A stretch of 64,000 bases of DNA from an uncultured Chthonomonadales bacterium (GTDB lineage: Bacteria; Armatimonadota; Chthonomonadetes; Chthonomonadales; CAJBBX01): the NCBI GenBank assembly GCA_938005745.1, contig CALLMM010000040.1, positions 1 to 64,000 of the forward strand, written 5' to 3'. Position numbers and translations under genes: made by a program. The notes under the pieces were generated by a model. That model saw only the letters and a program-made list of their open reading frames with translations. It had not been told where the DNA came from and did not search any database. Below, piece by piece: positions 36,653 to 47,402 of the stretch (positions within the stretch are counted from its first letter, which is position 1; each line of letters opens with the position of its first letter).

Positions 36653-39600
36653 ATGCGACCGATCCCGCTCTCCCGCCTGCGCGCCTGTATGACGCGCGCG
36701 CTGCTGTGCCTGTGGATGCTCCTGTCTGCAGGCATGGCTTCCGGGCAGTCCCCCGCCTATCTCTGGATCGAGGGCGAGAACCCCTCCTCCATCAATATCA
36801 AGCCCAATATCGGCGGCTGGGGACGCACCGAGTTCCTCTCTAACGCGAAGTGGCTGCACATCTCCATAGACGCGGAGAAGGTGGAAAAGGACCATCCGGC
36901 GGAGGGCATCCTGCTGCGCTATAACCTGAATGTCGCACAGGCAGGACGTTATGCGGTCTGGAACCGGATCGGATATGAGTTTGTCCGCTCGGAGTTTCAG
37001 TGGCGGATAGATAACGGCGCGTGGCAGACCATCTCTCCGGAGACACTGACCACCGACCTGATGGAGCTTCAGGAGTGGAACGAGGTCGCCTGGCTGAAGA
37101 TGGGCGATCAGACGCTCTCCGCCGGACCGCATCGTCTGGAGATACGCCTGCCCCGCCGTAAAGACGATAAAGGGAAGTGGCAGCGCGTCCTCTACGCCTC
37201 CGACGCGCTCTGCCTGTACAACGGAGAGTTTCTGCCCAACGGCAAATTCAAGCCGGGTCAGGAGTGGCAAACGGCTCAGGATCGGGAGGCGGCGCGCACG
37301 ATGTTTCGCCTGCCCGCGCCCGCCGCGCCGGGACAGCGCGCCTCCATCGCCCTGGAGGGACTGTGGGAGGTCTGCCGGGACGACGAGCAGCTTCCCGGCG
37401 AGGTCGCTCGACCGATGACCGGCATTCCCGCGCGCGCCTACTGGCGCGCTATCCCGGTCCCGGGCGACAAGAATCAGCTTCGTCCCGACCTGATCTTTGC
37501 GCACCGTCTCTGGTACCGCACGCGGATTCAGGTTCCGCCCTCTTTGATCGGACGCTCTTTTCATATCGTCTTCCCGCAGAACAACCTCAACACCACCGTC
37601 TACGTCAACGGCGTCCTATGCGGCTTTAACAAGAACCCCTTCGCGAAGTTCGAGATAGATGTTACTCCGGGCATTCGCGCCGGAGAGAACGTGATCGCTG
37701 TCGGCATTCGCGACGCCTGGTACGCCCGCACCGCCAATCCGAAAGAGCCGATGAAGTTGCGACGCACCTTTAACCTTCCGATCCGCTTCTTCTCGGAGGG
37801 TTTTCAGGACCTCTCCTACCCCATCTGGAACCACCCGCAGTCCGGAATTCTGGCGACGCCGCGGTTTGTGGTCGCCGGACCGGTGCGCGTGGCGGACGTC
37901 TTCTGCAAGCCCTCGGTCGCGCAGAAGCGGCTCGATCTGGAGATAACCCTCTCCAATCCGGGAAAGACCGCCGCCGCCGGCGAGGTGATCTGCGAGGCGG
38001 TCAGCGCAAGAACGGGAAAGGTGGAGAAGACCCTGCCCGCGCTGCAGTTCTCGCTACCGGCGGGCTCGGAGCAGGTCTTTCCCCTCCGCGGAGAGTGGGA
38101 GAACCCGACTCTCTGGTGGCCCGACGATCCGCACCTGTACCGCCTGCGCGCCACCGTGCGGGTCGGGGGCAGACCCGTGGACATCTCCGAGACGACCTTC
38201 GGGTTCCGGGAGTGGACGACCCGCGGCAAAGATTTCCTGCTCAACGGCATCGTCTGGCATGGATGGGCGGACATCTTCACCGCCAGAAGCAAAGAGGAGT
38301 GGCTCGCCTTCTACCGCAAGAGCAACCAGAAGATGATGCGCTTCTGGGGCGTGCAGTGGCAGGATATACCCCCGGAGGAGGCGCTGCGGTTCTTCGATGA
38401 GAACGGCGTCGTGGTGCGCCGCTCCGGAATGCTGGACGGTCAGCGAATCGGCTATATGGCGGTCGAGAACGACCCTGTGTTCCGGAAGCTCTACAACTCC
38501 GAGATCAAGATGGATCTGATGAAGCACTGGAAAGACCAGATGCTGGCGCAGGTGAAGGGCGAGCGTAATCATCCCTCCATCATGATCTGGTCGTTGGAAA
38601 ACGAGTGGCTCTATATCAACTGCCTCAACCTCTATGGCGAACGGATGGATCAGTTTGAGCGGGAGGTGACGGTCGTCTCCGACGCGGTGCGCGCCCTGGA
38701 TCCGACCCGCCCGACGATGGTAGACGGGGGCGGCGCGACGAAGGCGCAGACCCTGCCCGTGCATGGCGATCACTACGTCTTCAATCCCAACGATACGCGC
38801 TATCCCGATCTCGCCTACGAACCCAACATCCACGCGGGAGGACGCGGACGCTGGCAGTGGGATCAGAAGCGTCCCCGATTCCTCGGCGAAGACTACTTCG
38901 CCAACGGCATCAACCCGGCGGACTACGCGATCTTCGGCGGGGAGGACACCTTCCTCGGCAAGACCTACGCGCACCCGGCTGCCGGTACCATCTACCGGAT
39001 GCTGACCGAGGGGTACCGCTGGGCGGAGTACGGCGCATGGCACTTCTGGATGGGGCAGCGCGAGGCGGTCAGCCAGTACGGCTCCAATGCCTGGCTGGCG
39101 GTCTTCTGCCGCGAATGGGACTGGACGTTCGGCTCCGGGCAGTCCGTGCGCCGCACCTTCGGCATCTTCAACGACACGCGATCGAGCGATCCGGTCGTCT
39201 TCACCTGGACGCTGACGCTGGGCGGCAAGCAGATCGCGCAGGAGACAAAGGAGTACTCCGTTCCGGCGGGTGAGAATCGCAAGTTCGAGGCGACCCTCTC
39301 TCTTCCGAGCGTGGAGACTCGCACGGAGGGCGAACTGATCCTTACTCTGAAGAGGCGCGGACAGGAGGTATTCCGGGATGTCAAGGCGGTCTCCGTGCTG
39401 CCCCCCTTCCGCCTGAACGCGCCGCCGGGTCTGCTGGTCTACGATCCGAAGGGCGCAGCCGCGGCGTTCCTAAAAGAGCAGGGCGTGCCGTTCACTCCGA
39501 TCAACAGCCTGGCGAACCTGCCGGAGAGCGGGAAGGTGCTGTTAATCGGAAAGGACGCGCTCACAGTAACGGAGTCCACCTCGCCGCAGCTTGCCGCCTA

Positions 39601-41683
39601 CGCCTCCTCCGGGCGCACCGTGATCGTGCTAGAGCAGCAGCACTCGCTCAGGTATCAGGCGCTCCCCGCCGAGATAGAGGCGACCGACGCGCAGGGACGC
39701 ATCGCCTACGGCGAAGACCTGAATCATCCCGCGCTCAGAGGATTGCTGCAGAAGGACTTTTTCACGTGGGGCGTCAACCGGCTGCTCTACATCAACGCCT
39801 ACGCCAAACCCACACGCGCAGCGCGGTCGCTGATTCAGTGCGGAGCGCGCCTGCAGAACACCGCGTTGGCGGAGGTTCCCGTCGGACAGGGGCTGATGCT
39901 GCTCTGTCAGCTGAGCGTTGCGGAGAATCTGGCACACAACGCGACCGCGCAGAAGCTGCTGGCGAACCTCGTGGAGTACGGAGCCGCCTACAAACTGGAG
40001 TACCGGCGTGCCGCCGTCGCCACGCGGGACGCCGGCAAGCTGCTGACGACGTTGGACGCTATCGGGCTGGAGTATCAGAAGACAGCTGATCCCTTGTCGG
40101 CTCTCTCCGCGCCGGGCGTTCGTCTAGCGATTATCCCTGCCTCTCCGGCGAACCTTCAACAGTTGAATGACAACCGCAAAGCGGTAGAGGAGTTCACAGA
40201 GCGCGGGGGCTATCTGATCCTGCACGGTCTGACGCCGGAGGGACTGTCCGCCTACAACCAGCTGGTCGGCTTCGAGCACATGATTCGCCCGTTCGGTCGA
40301 GAACGGGTAACCTTCTCCGCCCCGAGAAATCCCCTGGTCTCCGGGCTGACCCTCGGCGACATCGTGATGCTCTCTGGAGAGCGAATCTTCGACTGGACGT
40401 CGGATGAGTATGTCGCCTCCGACATCTTCAGCTATGTGGTGGACTTTGAGGATGTGGCCCCCTTCGCGAAGTTCGAGAACGACTTCGTGCAGATGATGAC
40501 CAACGGCTTCGTGTCGGCGGATGCCTGGAAGTACATCGTCAACGTCCCGGCTCCCAACGCTCCCCCGCTAGACTTCAAGCTGGAGTTCTCCAAATCGGTA
40601 GAGCTGACGCGCATGGAGTGGATCGGCAACACCTTCTACTACCCGGTCACCCGTGTGGAGCTATTCTTCGAGGGCAGCGCCGCTAAAGCCGCCTTCGCCA
40701 CCGAGCCGAACAACGATCCGCAGATGTTCGACATCTCACCCCCGCTCTCCGGCAAGGTGCTGACCCTGCGGCTGGCGGACTGGAAAAAGTTGCCGGGCGT
40801 AACGCAGGTGACCGGACTGGACAACATCCGCCTGTTCGCAAAGCGCCCGCCAGAGTTCTATCAGCGCGTGCGCCCGATCCTCAACATCGGCAGCATGATG
40901 GAGTATCCGCGCGGCGGAGGCGGGATCGTCCTGTGCAACCTGCTATTCAAGGAGCGCGAGGCGGTTCCGGTCAACGCCCTGAAGAAGCGGCAGATCCTCA
41001 AGACCCTGCTGCTCAATCTGAAAGCCCCCTTCAGCGGCGGCAGGAGCGTCATCGTCGGGACGCCTCTGCAGTTTTCGCCGATAGACATCTCGAAGCAGGC
41101 GAATCAGTATCGGGATGAACGGGGCTGGTTTGGCGACCGCAGCACGACCTTCAAGGATTTGCCGACCGGCAGGCAGACCTTTGCGGGCGTTGCGTTCGAC
41201 ATCTTCACCTTCGCTACCTCGCCGGTTCCGACCTGCATCATGCTGGGAGGCGACGGCATTCCCAACAGCCCGGCGCAGGAGGTGCGCGGCATTCCGGTAC
41301 AGCGCAAAGCCGACGCCCTCTTCTTCCTGCACACCGCCCGCATGGACGCCCGCCGCAGCGAGCAGGAGGTGCGCGAACGCAAACGCTTCGAGATGCTGCG
41401 CTATGTCATCCACTACGCCGACGGACAGACCGCCGTCGTGCCGATCTACGCCGAACTCGACATAGACGACTACCGGCAGAGAACGCCGACACCGCTGCCC
41501 GGCGCGCAGATCGGCTGGACCCGCCCCTACGCCGGCACGGACCTGCACGCGGTCGCCTACCTGAAACAGTGGGACAACCCGCGCCCGGAGGTGGAGATCA
41601 GAAGCATAGACATGGTCTACGGACCGGATCGCCGGGGCATTCCCGCGCTGCTGGCGGTAACTGCCGCCACAGCCGCAAAGTGA
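36653..41683 (+). CDS. Very large secreted GH2-type glycosidase
   Basis: 1,676 residues. A signal peptide (about 1-31) is followed by an N-terminal carbohydrate-binding-like beta domain (about 35-195), then a GH2 sugar-binding, Ig-like and TIM barrel part (about 235-830). Acid/base E651 lies in SLENEW and a candidate nucleophile is E746 in FLGEDYF. After the barrel come more beta domains, a Rossmann/class I amidotransferase-like region (about 930-1240, with GRTVIVLEQQ and RLAIIPASPANL) and a C-terminal beta domain. Related GH2 enzymes act on beta-galactosides or related sugars; the exact substrate is unclear. GGAG precedes the ATG. Confidence 0.75.
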   Translation: MRPIPLSRLRACMTRALLCLWMLLSAGMASGQSPAYLWIEGENPSSINIKPNIGGWGRTEFLSNAKWLHISIDAEKVEKDHPAEGILLRYNLNVAQAGRYAVWNRIGYEFVRSEFQWRIDNGAWQTISPETLTTDLMELQEWNEVAWLKMGDQTLSAGPHRLEIRLPRRKDDKGKWQRVLYASDALCLYNGEFLPNGKFKPGQEWQTAQDREAARTMFRLPAPAAPGQRASIALEGLWEVCRDDEQLPGEVARPMTGIPARAYWRAIPVPGDKNQLRPDLIFAHRLWYRTRIQVPPSLIGRSFHIVFPQNNLNTTVYVNGVLCGFNKNPFAKFEIDVTPGIRAGENVIAVGIRDAWYARTANPKEPMKLRRTFNLPIRFFSEGFQDLSYPIWNHPQSGILATPRFVVAGPVRVADVFCKPSVAQKRLDLEITLSNPGKTAAAGEVICEAVSARTGKVEKTLPALQFSLPAGSEQVFPLRGEWENPTLWWPDDPHLYRLRATVRVGGRPVDISETTFGFREWTTRGKDFLLNGIVWHGWADIFTARSKEEWLAFYRKSNQKMMRFWGVQWQDIPPEEALRFFDENGVVVRRSGMLDGQRIGYMAVENDPVFRKLYNSEIKMDLMKHWKDQMLAQVKGERNHPSIMIWSLENEWLYINCLNLYGERMDQFEREVTVVSDAVRALDPTRPTMVDGGGATKAQTLPVHGDHYVFNPNDTRYPDLAYEPNIHAGGRGRWQWDQKRPRFLGEDYFANGINPADYAIFGGEDTFLGKTYAHPAAGTIYRMLTEGYRWAEYGAWHFWMGQREAVSQYGSNAWLAVFCREWDWTFGSGQSVRRTFGIFNDTRSSDPVVFTWTLTLGGKQIAQETKEYSVPAGENRKFEATLSLPSVETRTEGELILTLKRRGQEVFRDVKAVSVLPPFRLNAPPGLLVYDPKGAAAAFLKEQGVPFTPINSLANLPESGKVLLIGKDALTVTESTSPQLAAYASSGRTVIVLEQQHSLRYQALPAEIEATDAQGRIAYGEDLNHPALRGLLQKDFFTWGVNRLLYINAYAKPTRAARSLIQCGARLQNTALAEVPVGQGLMLLCQLSVAENLAHNATAQKLLANLVEYGAAYKLEYRRAAVATRDAGKLLTTLDAIGLEYQKTADPLSALSAPGVRLAIIPASPANLQQLNDNRKAVEEFTERGGYLILHGLTPEGLSAYNQLVGFEHMIRPFGRERVTFSAPRNPLVSGLTLGDIVMLSGERIFDWTSDEYVASDIFSYVVDFEDVAPFAKFENDFVQMMTNGFVSADAWKYIVNVPAPNAPPLDFKLEFSKSVELTRMEWIGNTFYYPVTRVELFFEGSAAKAAFATEPNNDPQMFDISPPLSGKVLTLRLADWKKLPGVTQVTGLDNIRLFAKRPPEFYQRVRPILNIGSMMEYPRGGGGIVLCNLLFKEREAVPVNALKKRQILKTLLLNLKAPFSGGRSVIVGTPLQFSPIDISKQANQYRDERGWFGDRSTTFKDLPTGRQTFAGVAFDIFTFATSPVPTCIMLGGDGIPNSPAQEVRGIPVQRKADALFFLHTARMDARRSEQEVRERKRFEMLRYVIHYADGQTAVVPIYAELDIDDYRQRTPTPLPGAQIGWTRPYAGTDLHAVAYLKQWDNPRPEVEIRSIDMVYGPDRRGIPALLAVTAATAAK

Positions 41684-41849
41684 GGCTCTTCGGTCCCTTT
41701 TGACAGACAGAGAAGCCGCTTTCCAGCCTGCTCTGACTTACCGCTGACAATCAGGCGCGGGACGATGAAACCGCCCGCTTCCCGGCAGGATTTCCTCTCC
41801 GCCTCACCAAAGAGGAATCTGCGAGACCCCGACAGGATGAGGAGAAGAG

Positions 41850-44555
41850 ATGACTGCATTTCAGATAGCCGGACTGCGCTGTGAATACGCGGCGGCGCCG
41901 ATGGGAATCTCCGTCGCGCAGCCGCGCCTCTGCTGGAAGCTTCTCACGGAGCGGCGCGGCGCGCGTCAGAGCGCGTATCAGGTTCTGGCAGCAAGCAGCG
42001 CGCAGAAGCTGCAGGCGGATCAAGCCGATCTCTGGGACAGCGGACGGATCGAGTCGGACCAGAGCCTGCACGTCGTCTACGAAGGCAAGCCGCTTGTCTC
42101 GCGTCAGCGCGTCTGGTGGAAGGCGCGGGTGTGGGACGAGCAGGGCGAGATGGCAGAGAGCGCGCCCGCATGGTGGGAGATGGGACTGCTGGCGCGGGAG
42201 GAGTGGGTCGGCGAGTGGATCGGTTCCGCGCTGGTCGGCAGCCCGCAGACCTCGATGCCCTGCCCCTACCTCCGCCGCGCCTTTTCGCTGGAGGCTCCGG
42301 CGCGAACGGCGCGCCTCTACATCACCGCCCTGGGACTGTTCGAGGCTTCGCTCAACGGTCGGCGTATCGGCGACGATGCCTTCACCCCCGGCTGGACCGA
42401 CTACCATCAACGCCTGCAGTACCTGGTCTACGACGTAACCGACCTGCTGACCCCGGGCGCAAACGCGCTGGGCGTGATCCTCGCCGACGGCTGGTACTGC
42501 GGGCATATCGAGTATCGCGGACGGCAGCGATGGGGAGATCGTCCGAAGCTTCTGGCGCAGCTGATGATCGAGAGGACGGACGGCAGCCTGCAGACGATCG
42601 CCACCGACGGCACCTGGAAGACCTCCGTCGGTCCGCTGCTGATGTCCGATATTCTGCGCGGCGAAAGCTACGATGCGCGGCGCGAGATGCCGGGCTGGGA
42701 CATGCCGGACTTCGACGACCGCGGCTGGACGCCGGTCGAGACCTTCCCCGATCCCGGCGTGCCGCTGGTCGCCCTCTGCGGACCGACCGTCCGAAAGCAG
42801 GAGGAGATCGCCCCGATCGCCGACCCGAAGCCGATCGAGCGCTTCTCTGTCACGCGTTGGATCTACGATCTGGGGCAGAATATGGTTGGGAGGGTCCGGT
42901 TCAAAGGCGTTGGTCCCGCCGGAATGACGGTTACCCTGCGGCACGGCGAGATGCTGAACCCGGACGGCTCGCTCTACACCGAAAACCTGCGCACCGCTAC
43001 CGCCACCGATCACTACACGTTCAGGGGCTGTGACGACCCGGCGGTCGAATTCCGCGCGGAGGAGACCTACGAACCGCGCTTCACCTTTCACGGCTTCCGC
43101 TATGTGGAGCTGAGCGGCTACTACGGCGCGCCTCCCCGCGACGCCGTAACCGGCATCGTGCTGCACTCGGATATTCCTCCGACCGGCTCCTTCGAATGCT
43201 CCGATCCGCTGATCAATCAGTTACAGCACAACATCGTGTGGGGACAGAAGGGCAACTTCCTCGAAGTGCCGACCGACTGTCCGCAGCGTGATGAGCGTCT
43301 CGGATGGACGGGCGACGCGCAGATATTCATCCGTACCGCCTGCTTCAATCGCGATGTCGCCGGGTTCTTCACCAAATGGCTCCACGATCTAGCCGACACG
43401 CAGACGGAATACGGCGCCTTCTCCCCCGTTGCCCCCAAAACGATTCCCGGCGCAGCAGACGGCGGACCGGGATGGGCGGACGCTGCGATCATCTGCCCCT
43501 GGACGATCTATCTCTGCTACGGGGACTGGCGCATTCTGGAGACGCACTATCCGCGCATGGCGCGCTACATCGAGCACCTTCAAAACACCAGCCGCGACGG
43601 GATCCGCGTTCATCCCGACACAGGCAACTGGGGAGGCTTCGGCGACTGGCTCTCCATCAATGCCGAAACGCCCACAGACCTGATCGGAACTGCCTTCTAC
43701 GCCTACTCGGCGCGCCTGATGGGACGCATCGCACGCACTCTGGGTAAGGAGGCGGACGCCGCGCAGTACGAAGCGCTCTGGGAGCAGATCCGCGCCGCCT
43801 TCTGCCGACGCTTCGTCACAGCGGACGGACTGATCGTCGGGCAGACACAGACCGCCTACACGTTGGCGCTTCACTTTGACCTGCTGCCAGAATCGCTGCG
43901 TCCCGCCGCCGCCCGCGAACTGACGCGCAACATCCGCCAGCGCGGGATGCACCTCTCCACCGGCTTCGTCGGCACGCCCTATCTGGCGCATGCGCTGACC
44001 CGCGCCGGGCATCTCGACGTGGCGTATGCACTGCTGCACCAGAAGTCCTGGCCCTCCTGGCTCTACTCCGTCACGAAGGGCGCAACGACCATCTGGGAAC
44101 GCTGGGACGGCTGGACGGAGGAGAAGGGCTTTCAGGACCCCGGCATGAACTCGTTCAACCACTACGCCTACGGAGCCATCGGCGAGTGGCTCTATGCGAC
44201 GGTCGCCGGCATAGACCTCTCACCGGATCAGCCCGGCTACAAACGTATCCTTCTGCGTCCGCGCCCCGGAGGAGAGATACGCTCCGCCTCCGCCTCGCTC
44301 GAATCGCTCTACGGACGGATCGAGAGCCGCTGGTCGTTGGAGGCGGGCTGCTTTGCGTGGAACGTCTGCGTCCCGCCCAACACGACCGCGCTCGCCGCAT
44401 TCCCAACACCCACCGACGCCGTCATCGTCGAATCGGGCACGCCGCTCGAGCAGGCGGAGGGGATCTCCGCCATACGACAGGAGGGGGAGAGTCTGCTCTG
44501 CGACTTGGCTTCGGGACGCTACTCCTTTACCGCAACATGGCGGGAACAACGATGA
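41850..44555 (+). CDS. Alpha-L-rhamnosidase, GH78
   Basis: 901 residues, typical family length. Bac_rhamnosid_N opens with FQIAGLRCEYAAAPMGI, then the beta domains, the (alpha/alpha)6 catalytic barrel with DCPQRDERLGWTGD (D476 onward) and SFNHYAYGAIGEW in the second active-site wall (E about 777), and the C-terminal domain. These residues match the canonical Asp/Glu catalytic set. It has no signal peptide, so acts inside the cell on imported oligosaccharides. GAGGAG precedes the ATG. Its TGA overlaps the next ATG. Confidence 0.92.
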   Translation: MTAFQIAGLRCEYAAAPMGISVAQPRLCWKLLTERRGARQSAYQVLAASSAQKLQADQADLWDSGRIESDQSLHVVYEGKPLVSRQRVWWKARVWDEQGEMAESAPAWWEMGLLAREEWVGEWIGSALVGSPQTSMPCPYLRRAFSLEAPARTARLYITALGLFEASLNGRRIGDDAFTPGWTDYHQRLQYLVYDVTDLLTPGANALGVILADGWYCGHIEYRGRQRWGDRPKLLAQLMIERTDGSLQTIATDGTWKTSVGPLLMSDILRGESYDARREMPGWDMPDFDDRGWTPVETFPDPGVPLVALCGPTVRKQEEIAPIADPKPIERFSVTRWIYDLGQNMVGRVRFKGVGPAGMTVTLRHGEMLNPDGSLYTENLRTATATDHYTFRGCDDPAVEFRAEETYEPRFTFHGFRYVELSGYYGAPPRDAVTGIVLHSDIPPTGSFECSDPLINQLQHNIVWGQKGNFLEVPTDCPQRDERLGWTGDAQIFIRTACFNRDVAGFFTKWLHDLADTQTEYGAFSPVAPKTIPGAADGGPGWADAAIICPWTIYLCYGDWRILETHYPRMARYIEHLQNTSRDGIRVHPDTGNWGGFGDWLSINAETPTDLIGTAFYAYSARLMGRIARTLGKEADAAQYEALWEQIRAAFCRRFVTADGLIVGQTQTAYTLALHFDLLPESLRPAAARELTRNIRQRGMHLSTGFVGTPYLAHALTRAGHLDVAYALLHQKSWPSWLYSVTKGATTIWERWDGWTEEKGFQDPGMNSFNHYAYGAIGEWLYATVAGIDLSPDQPGYKRILLRPRPGGEIRSASASLESLYGRIESRWSLEAGCFAWNVCVPPNTTALAAFPTPTDAVIVESGTPLEQAEGISAIRQEGESLLCDLASGRYSFTATWREQR

Positions 44556-47143
44556 AGGTGGCAGCGATTCTGGTGCTCTGTATGGCGGGTCTTCTGGCGG
44601 TTTCGGGCAGAGGCGCGCAGCAACCGGCAGCGCCGGAGGAGGCTCCCTTCATCAACGTCTGGCTGGTGGCGGGAACCTTCGACAACGACGCGCAGAACGG
44701 CGGCTTTGCCCGTGATCTGATCGGGGAAGCCGACGCGCAGCCCGCTCTCAACGCCGCCGCGGGCGGAAAGCCCTGGCGCTATTTCGACGACCGCCTCTTC
44801 TCCCGTAACTACGACAACTACCAGGACCTGTTCAGCTACTTCCGGATCAAACGCGGCGAGTCGGTGGCGGCGAAGATCGCCTATGCGCATGTCTATGTCT
44901 ACAGCCCTGCCGAACAGGCGGCGCAGCTTCGGATCGGCGCGGATAACCTATGCAAAGCCTGGCTCAACGGGCGGCTGACACTGGAGAGTGAGAAGAGCGG
45001 TCCCTACCGCGATACGCTCAAAACCGACGTAACCCTGAACGCCGGCTGGAACCGTCTTCTGCTTAAGATCGCCAACCAGGAAGACGGGCGTTTCGGGTTC
45101 TATGCGCGTCTGTGCCGCGCAGACGGCGGACCTCTGTCGGGACTGATCTTCTCGCCCGGAGGCAGCGCGGGGAGCCTGAGCATCTCCACACAGGCGATGG
45201 AGGAGATTCAGACCGGCGCGCTGCCGGTCGCCTTCCGCGAGTGGCGCTATGTCGGAGCCGATCCCCTGCGCGATCCCGACCCGTACACAGGAGCCTTTCT
45301 GAGTCGCAAGCCGCATCTGCGGATGCTCGCCGCCGACTTTCAGTTGACGGCGCAGGGCGGCGCGCCCCCCTATCGCTGGTCGCTCGCCGGAGGCTCTCTG
45401 CCCCCCGGTCTGAAGCTGAACGCCGACGGCGCGATCACGGGAGAGGTCTCCGCGCAGGCGCGGCTCGGCGACTACCCGTTTGAGGCGCGCGTAACCGACA
45501 GCGCGGGACGCTCCGCCGTGAAACCCCTGCGCCTGACGGTGCGCGACCGCCCGAACCGATGGTACGAGGAGGCGCGGCTGGTCGCGCTAATCCATAACCC
45601 CGAAAGCATCCTCAACGCAGAGGAGGGAGAGCTGCAGCGGTTCGCGCAGACGATGAAGCGGCAGGGCTACGCGCTGGGGATGATGATCTCTTACAACAAC
45701 GGCGATGTGAAGTACCGCTGGAACTCGCTCTATGAGCCGGACAACCCGCTGGGCGATCTGGCGGGTCGCTACAAGAGCGCGCTGGAGGCGGAGGGCGTGC
45801 GGTTCGGCATGTATATGGGCAACCTAATCGGTCCGAATCACGGAGGCGAAAACGGCGCGATCCTGATGGTCGAGGAGGCGATGCGTCGTTACAAGCCCGC
45901 CGCCCTCTGGTTCGACTGGGCAAGCCCTGACCCGGACGGCTACGCTTCGCTGGACGCCCTCTACAGTATGATTCGCACGCACAGCCCGGAGACCCTGATC
46001 GTTCTCAACGGCGTCGGCACCCTCTATCAGGGCGACTGGGACGTAATCTGCATGGAGGGATGGGGCGCATGGGGTGAACGGATCTGGTCGGTCTGGCCCT
46101 TCCCGATCGCCTGGAGCAAGCGCGCGCCGGTCGAGTCGTGGCGGCTGATCGCCGACCCCGCCTTCGAGTACACTCGGAATATTCAGCCGGACTGGCAGGA
46201 GTATCTGCGGGTGCAGATCTCACTCATCGGGCAGGGATTTGTGGCGAACATGGATCACAGTCCAACCATCACGACCCCCTACCGACGACTGGAGGAGTCG
46301 GTCGTGATGCAGGCGCATCTGCGTATGGCGGAGTGGGCGAATCCGCCCGGCGCGCCCCCCCTGCACGAGTCCTACACGAACGTCCATCCCGGACCGCTTC
46401 CGCCCGCCGACTGGGGCTACAATACCCTCAGCCTCTCCCGAACCGCGCTCTACCTGCACCTGATGCGCGACCCGTTCGGCAAGACCGGCTTTCCCGAAAC
46501 CTCCTCGCTGACCGTCGGACCAGTACGCCGGAAGGTGAAGTCCGTTCTCTGGCTGAATCGGGGCGTTCCGGCGCGCTTCTCGCAGCGCGGCGAGCGGCTG
46601 ACCATCTCGCTGGAGGGCGTCACCGCCGACCCGATTGACACGATCTTCAAGATCGAACTGGAGAGTCCCTATCCGCCGTACGCTCCGCCCCCCGTCCGAA
46701 AGACAGAGCCGGCTCCTCCCGGCAACCTCGCCTTCGGCAAGCCCGCGCAGCTTCTCAGCGCAGACGGCGAACGCCAGCTGGTCGCCAGCGCCTCCGCCTT
46801 TGCGCTGTACGGCGTGGACGGGCTGATGCAGACGCACGCGCAGGGCGCGTATGAGTGGGCTTGGGCGTATCAGGTGGACCTGCAGAGACGCCGCGCGGTG
46901 AGCCGGGTCGTTATCCACTTTGTCCCGGGCGGCTACGCCACCGAATACCGGCTGCTTCTTTCAGAGGACGGCAAGAAGTGGGTTACGGCGGCGCATGTGA
47001 AGAACTGTCGGGGCGGGACGCAGCGTCATATCCTGACGCCGCCGCTGCCAGCGCGTTACGTGCGGGTGCAGGCGGTGAAGCCGGACGGTCCCGGTCAGGA
47101 GGGCGGACAGATGGGGATTGCGGAACTGGAGGTCTACGAGTAG
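44552..47143 (+). CDS. Secreted GH29-like (alpha-L-fucosidase-type) protein with Ig and F5/8C domains
   Basis: 863 residues from ATG 44552, which overlaps the rhamnosidase TGA (ATGA). A longer in-frame start inside the rhamnosidase gene is rejected. Signal peptide (about 1-24), a beta domain (about 30-200), a putative Ig (He_PIG) domain (about 259-335, APPYRWSLAGGSLPPGLKL), a TIM barrel with nucleophile D455 in LWFDWA, and a C-terminal F5/8C-type binding domain (about 727-862). The barrel resembles GH29 most; the acid/base residue is not obvious. Translation is coupled to the rhamnosidase. Confidence 0.7.
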   Translation: MKVAAILVLCMAGLLAVSGRGAQQPAAPEEAPFINVWLVAGTFDNDAQNGGFARDLIGEADAQPALNAAAGGKPWRYFDDRLFSRNYDNYQDLFSYFRIKRGESVAAKIAYAHVYVYSPAEQAAQLRIGADNLCKAWLNGRLTLESEKSGPYRDTLKTDVTLNAGWNRLLLKIANQEDGRFGFYARLCRADGGPLSGLIFSPGGSAGSLSISTQAMEEIQTGALPVAFREWRYVGADPLRDPDPYTGAFLSRKPHLRMLAADFQLTAQGGAPPYRWSLAGGSLPPGLKLNADGAITGEVSAQARLGDYPFEARVTDSAGRSAVKPLRLTVRDRPNRWYEEARLVALIHNPESILNAEEGELQRFAQTMKRQGYALGMMISYNNGDVKYRWNSLYEPDNPLGDLAGRYKSALEAEGVRFGMYMGNLIGPNHGGENGAILMVEEAMRRYKPAALWFDWASPDPDGYASLDALYSMIRTHSPETLIVLNGVGTLYQGDWDVICMEGWGAWGERIWSVWPFPIAWSKRAPVESWRLIADPAFEYTRNIQPDWQEYLRVQISLIGQGFVANMDHSPTITTPYRRLEESVVMQAHLRMAEWANPPGAPPLHESYTNVHPGPLPPADWGYNTLSLSRTALYLHLMRDPFGKTGFPETSSLTVGPVRRKVKSVLWLNRGVPARFSQRGERLTISLEGVTADPIDTIFKIELESPYPPYAPPPVRKTEPAPPGNLAFGKPAQLLSADGERQLVASASAFALYGVDGLMQTHAQGAYEWAWAYQVDLQRRRAVSRVVIHFVPGGYATEYRLLLSEDGKKWVTAAHVKNCRGGTQRHILTPPLPARYVRVQAVKPDGPGQEGGQMGIAELEVYE

Positions 47144-47228
47144 CCTCTGCCCGCTCAACCTGTCAGGCTTGAGACTGCTTCGCTGGGGGCATGTTGCGCA
47201 TAACTGCAGCAGTCGTACCTCTCAACCT

Positions 47229-47266
47229 GTCATTGCGAGGGATGCGCAGCCGACCGAAGCAATCTC
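47229..47266 (+). repeat. Dispersed intergenic repeat, copy 1
   Basis: 38 bp, starting GTCATTGCGAGGGA and ending CCGACCGAAGCAATCTC. ATTGC near the 5' end and GCAAT near the 3' end can pair. Lies in the spacer before the PilX-like gene. Confidence 0.85.
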
Positions 47267-47402
47267 ACAGTCGTCAGCAGGTACTACGAAGCGTTTCCGT
47301 TATCCGCCTGCCTCTGAGGTAAAAGTTTTTATCTATGAGGACACCGGAGAGAGTGGAACAATACCCTGATGTATCCGTTCTCTTTTATCCGGAGTCTTAG
47401 CC

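Noticed and set aside
44186..44551. Longer N-terminus for the GH29-like protein
   Set aside because: This stretch lies inside the rhamnosidase gene, and the signal peptide begins only at 44552, where ATG overlaps the rhamnosidase TGA.
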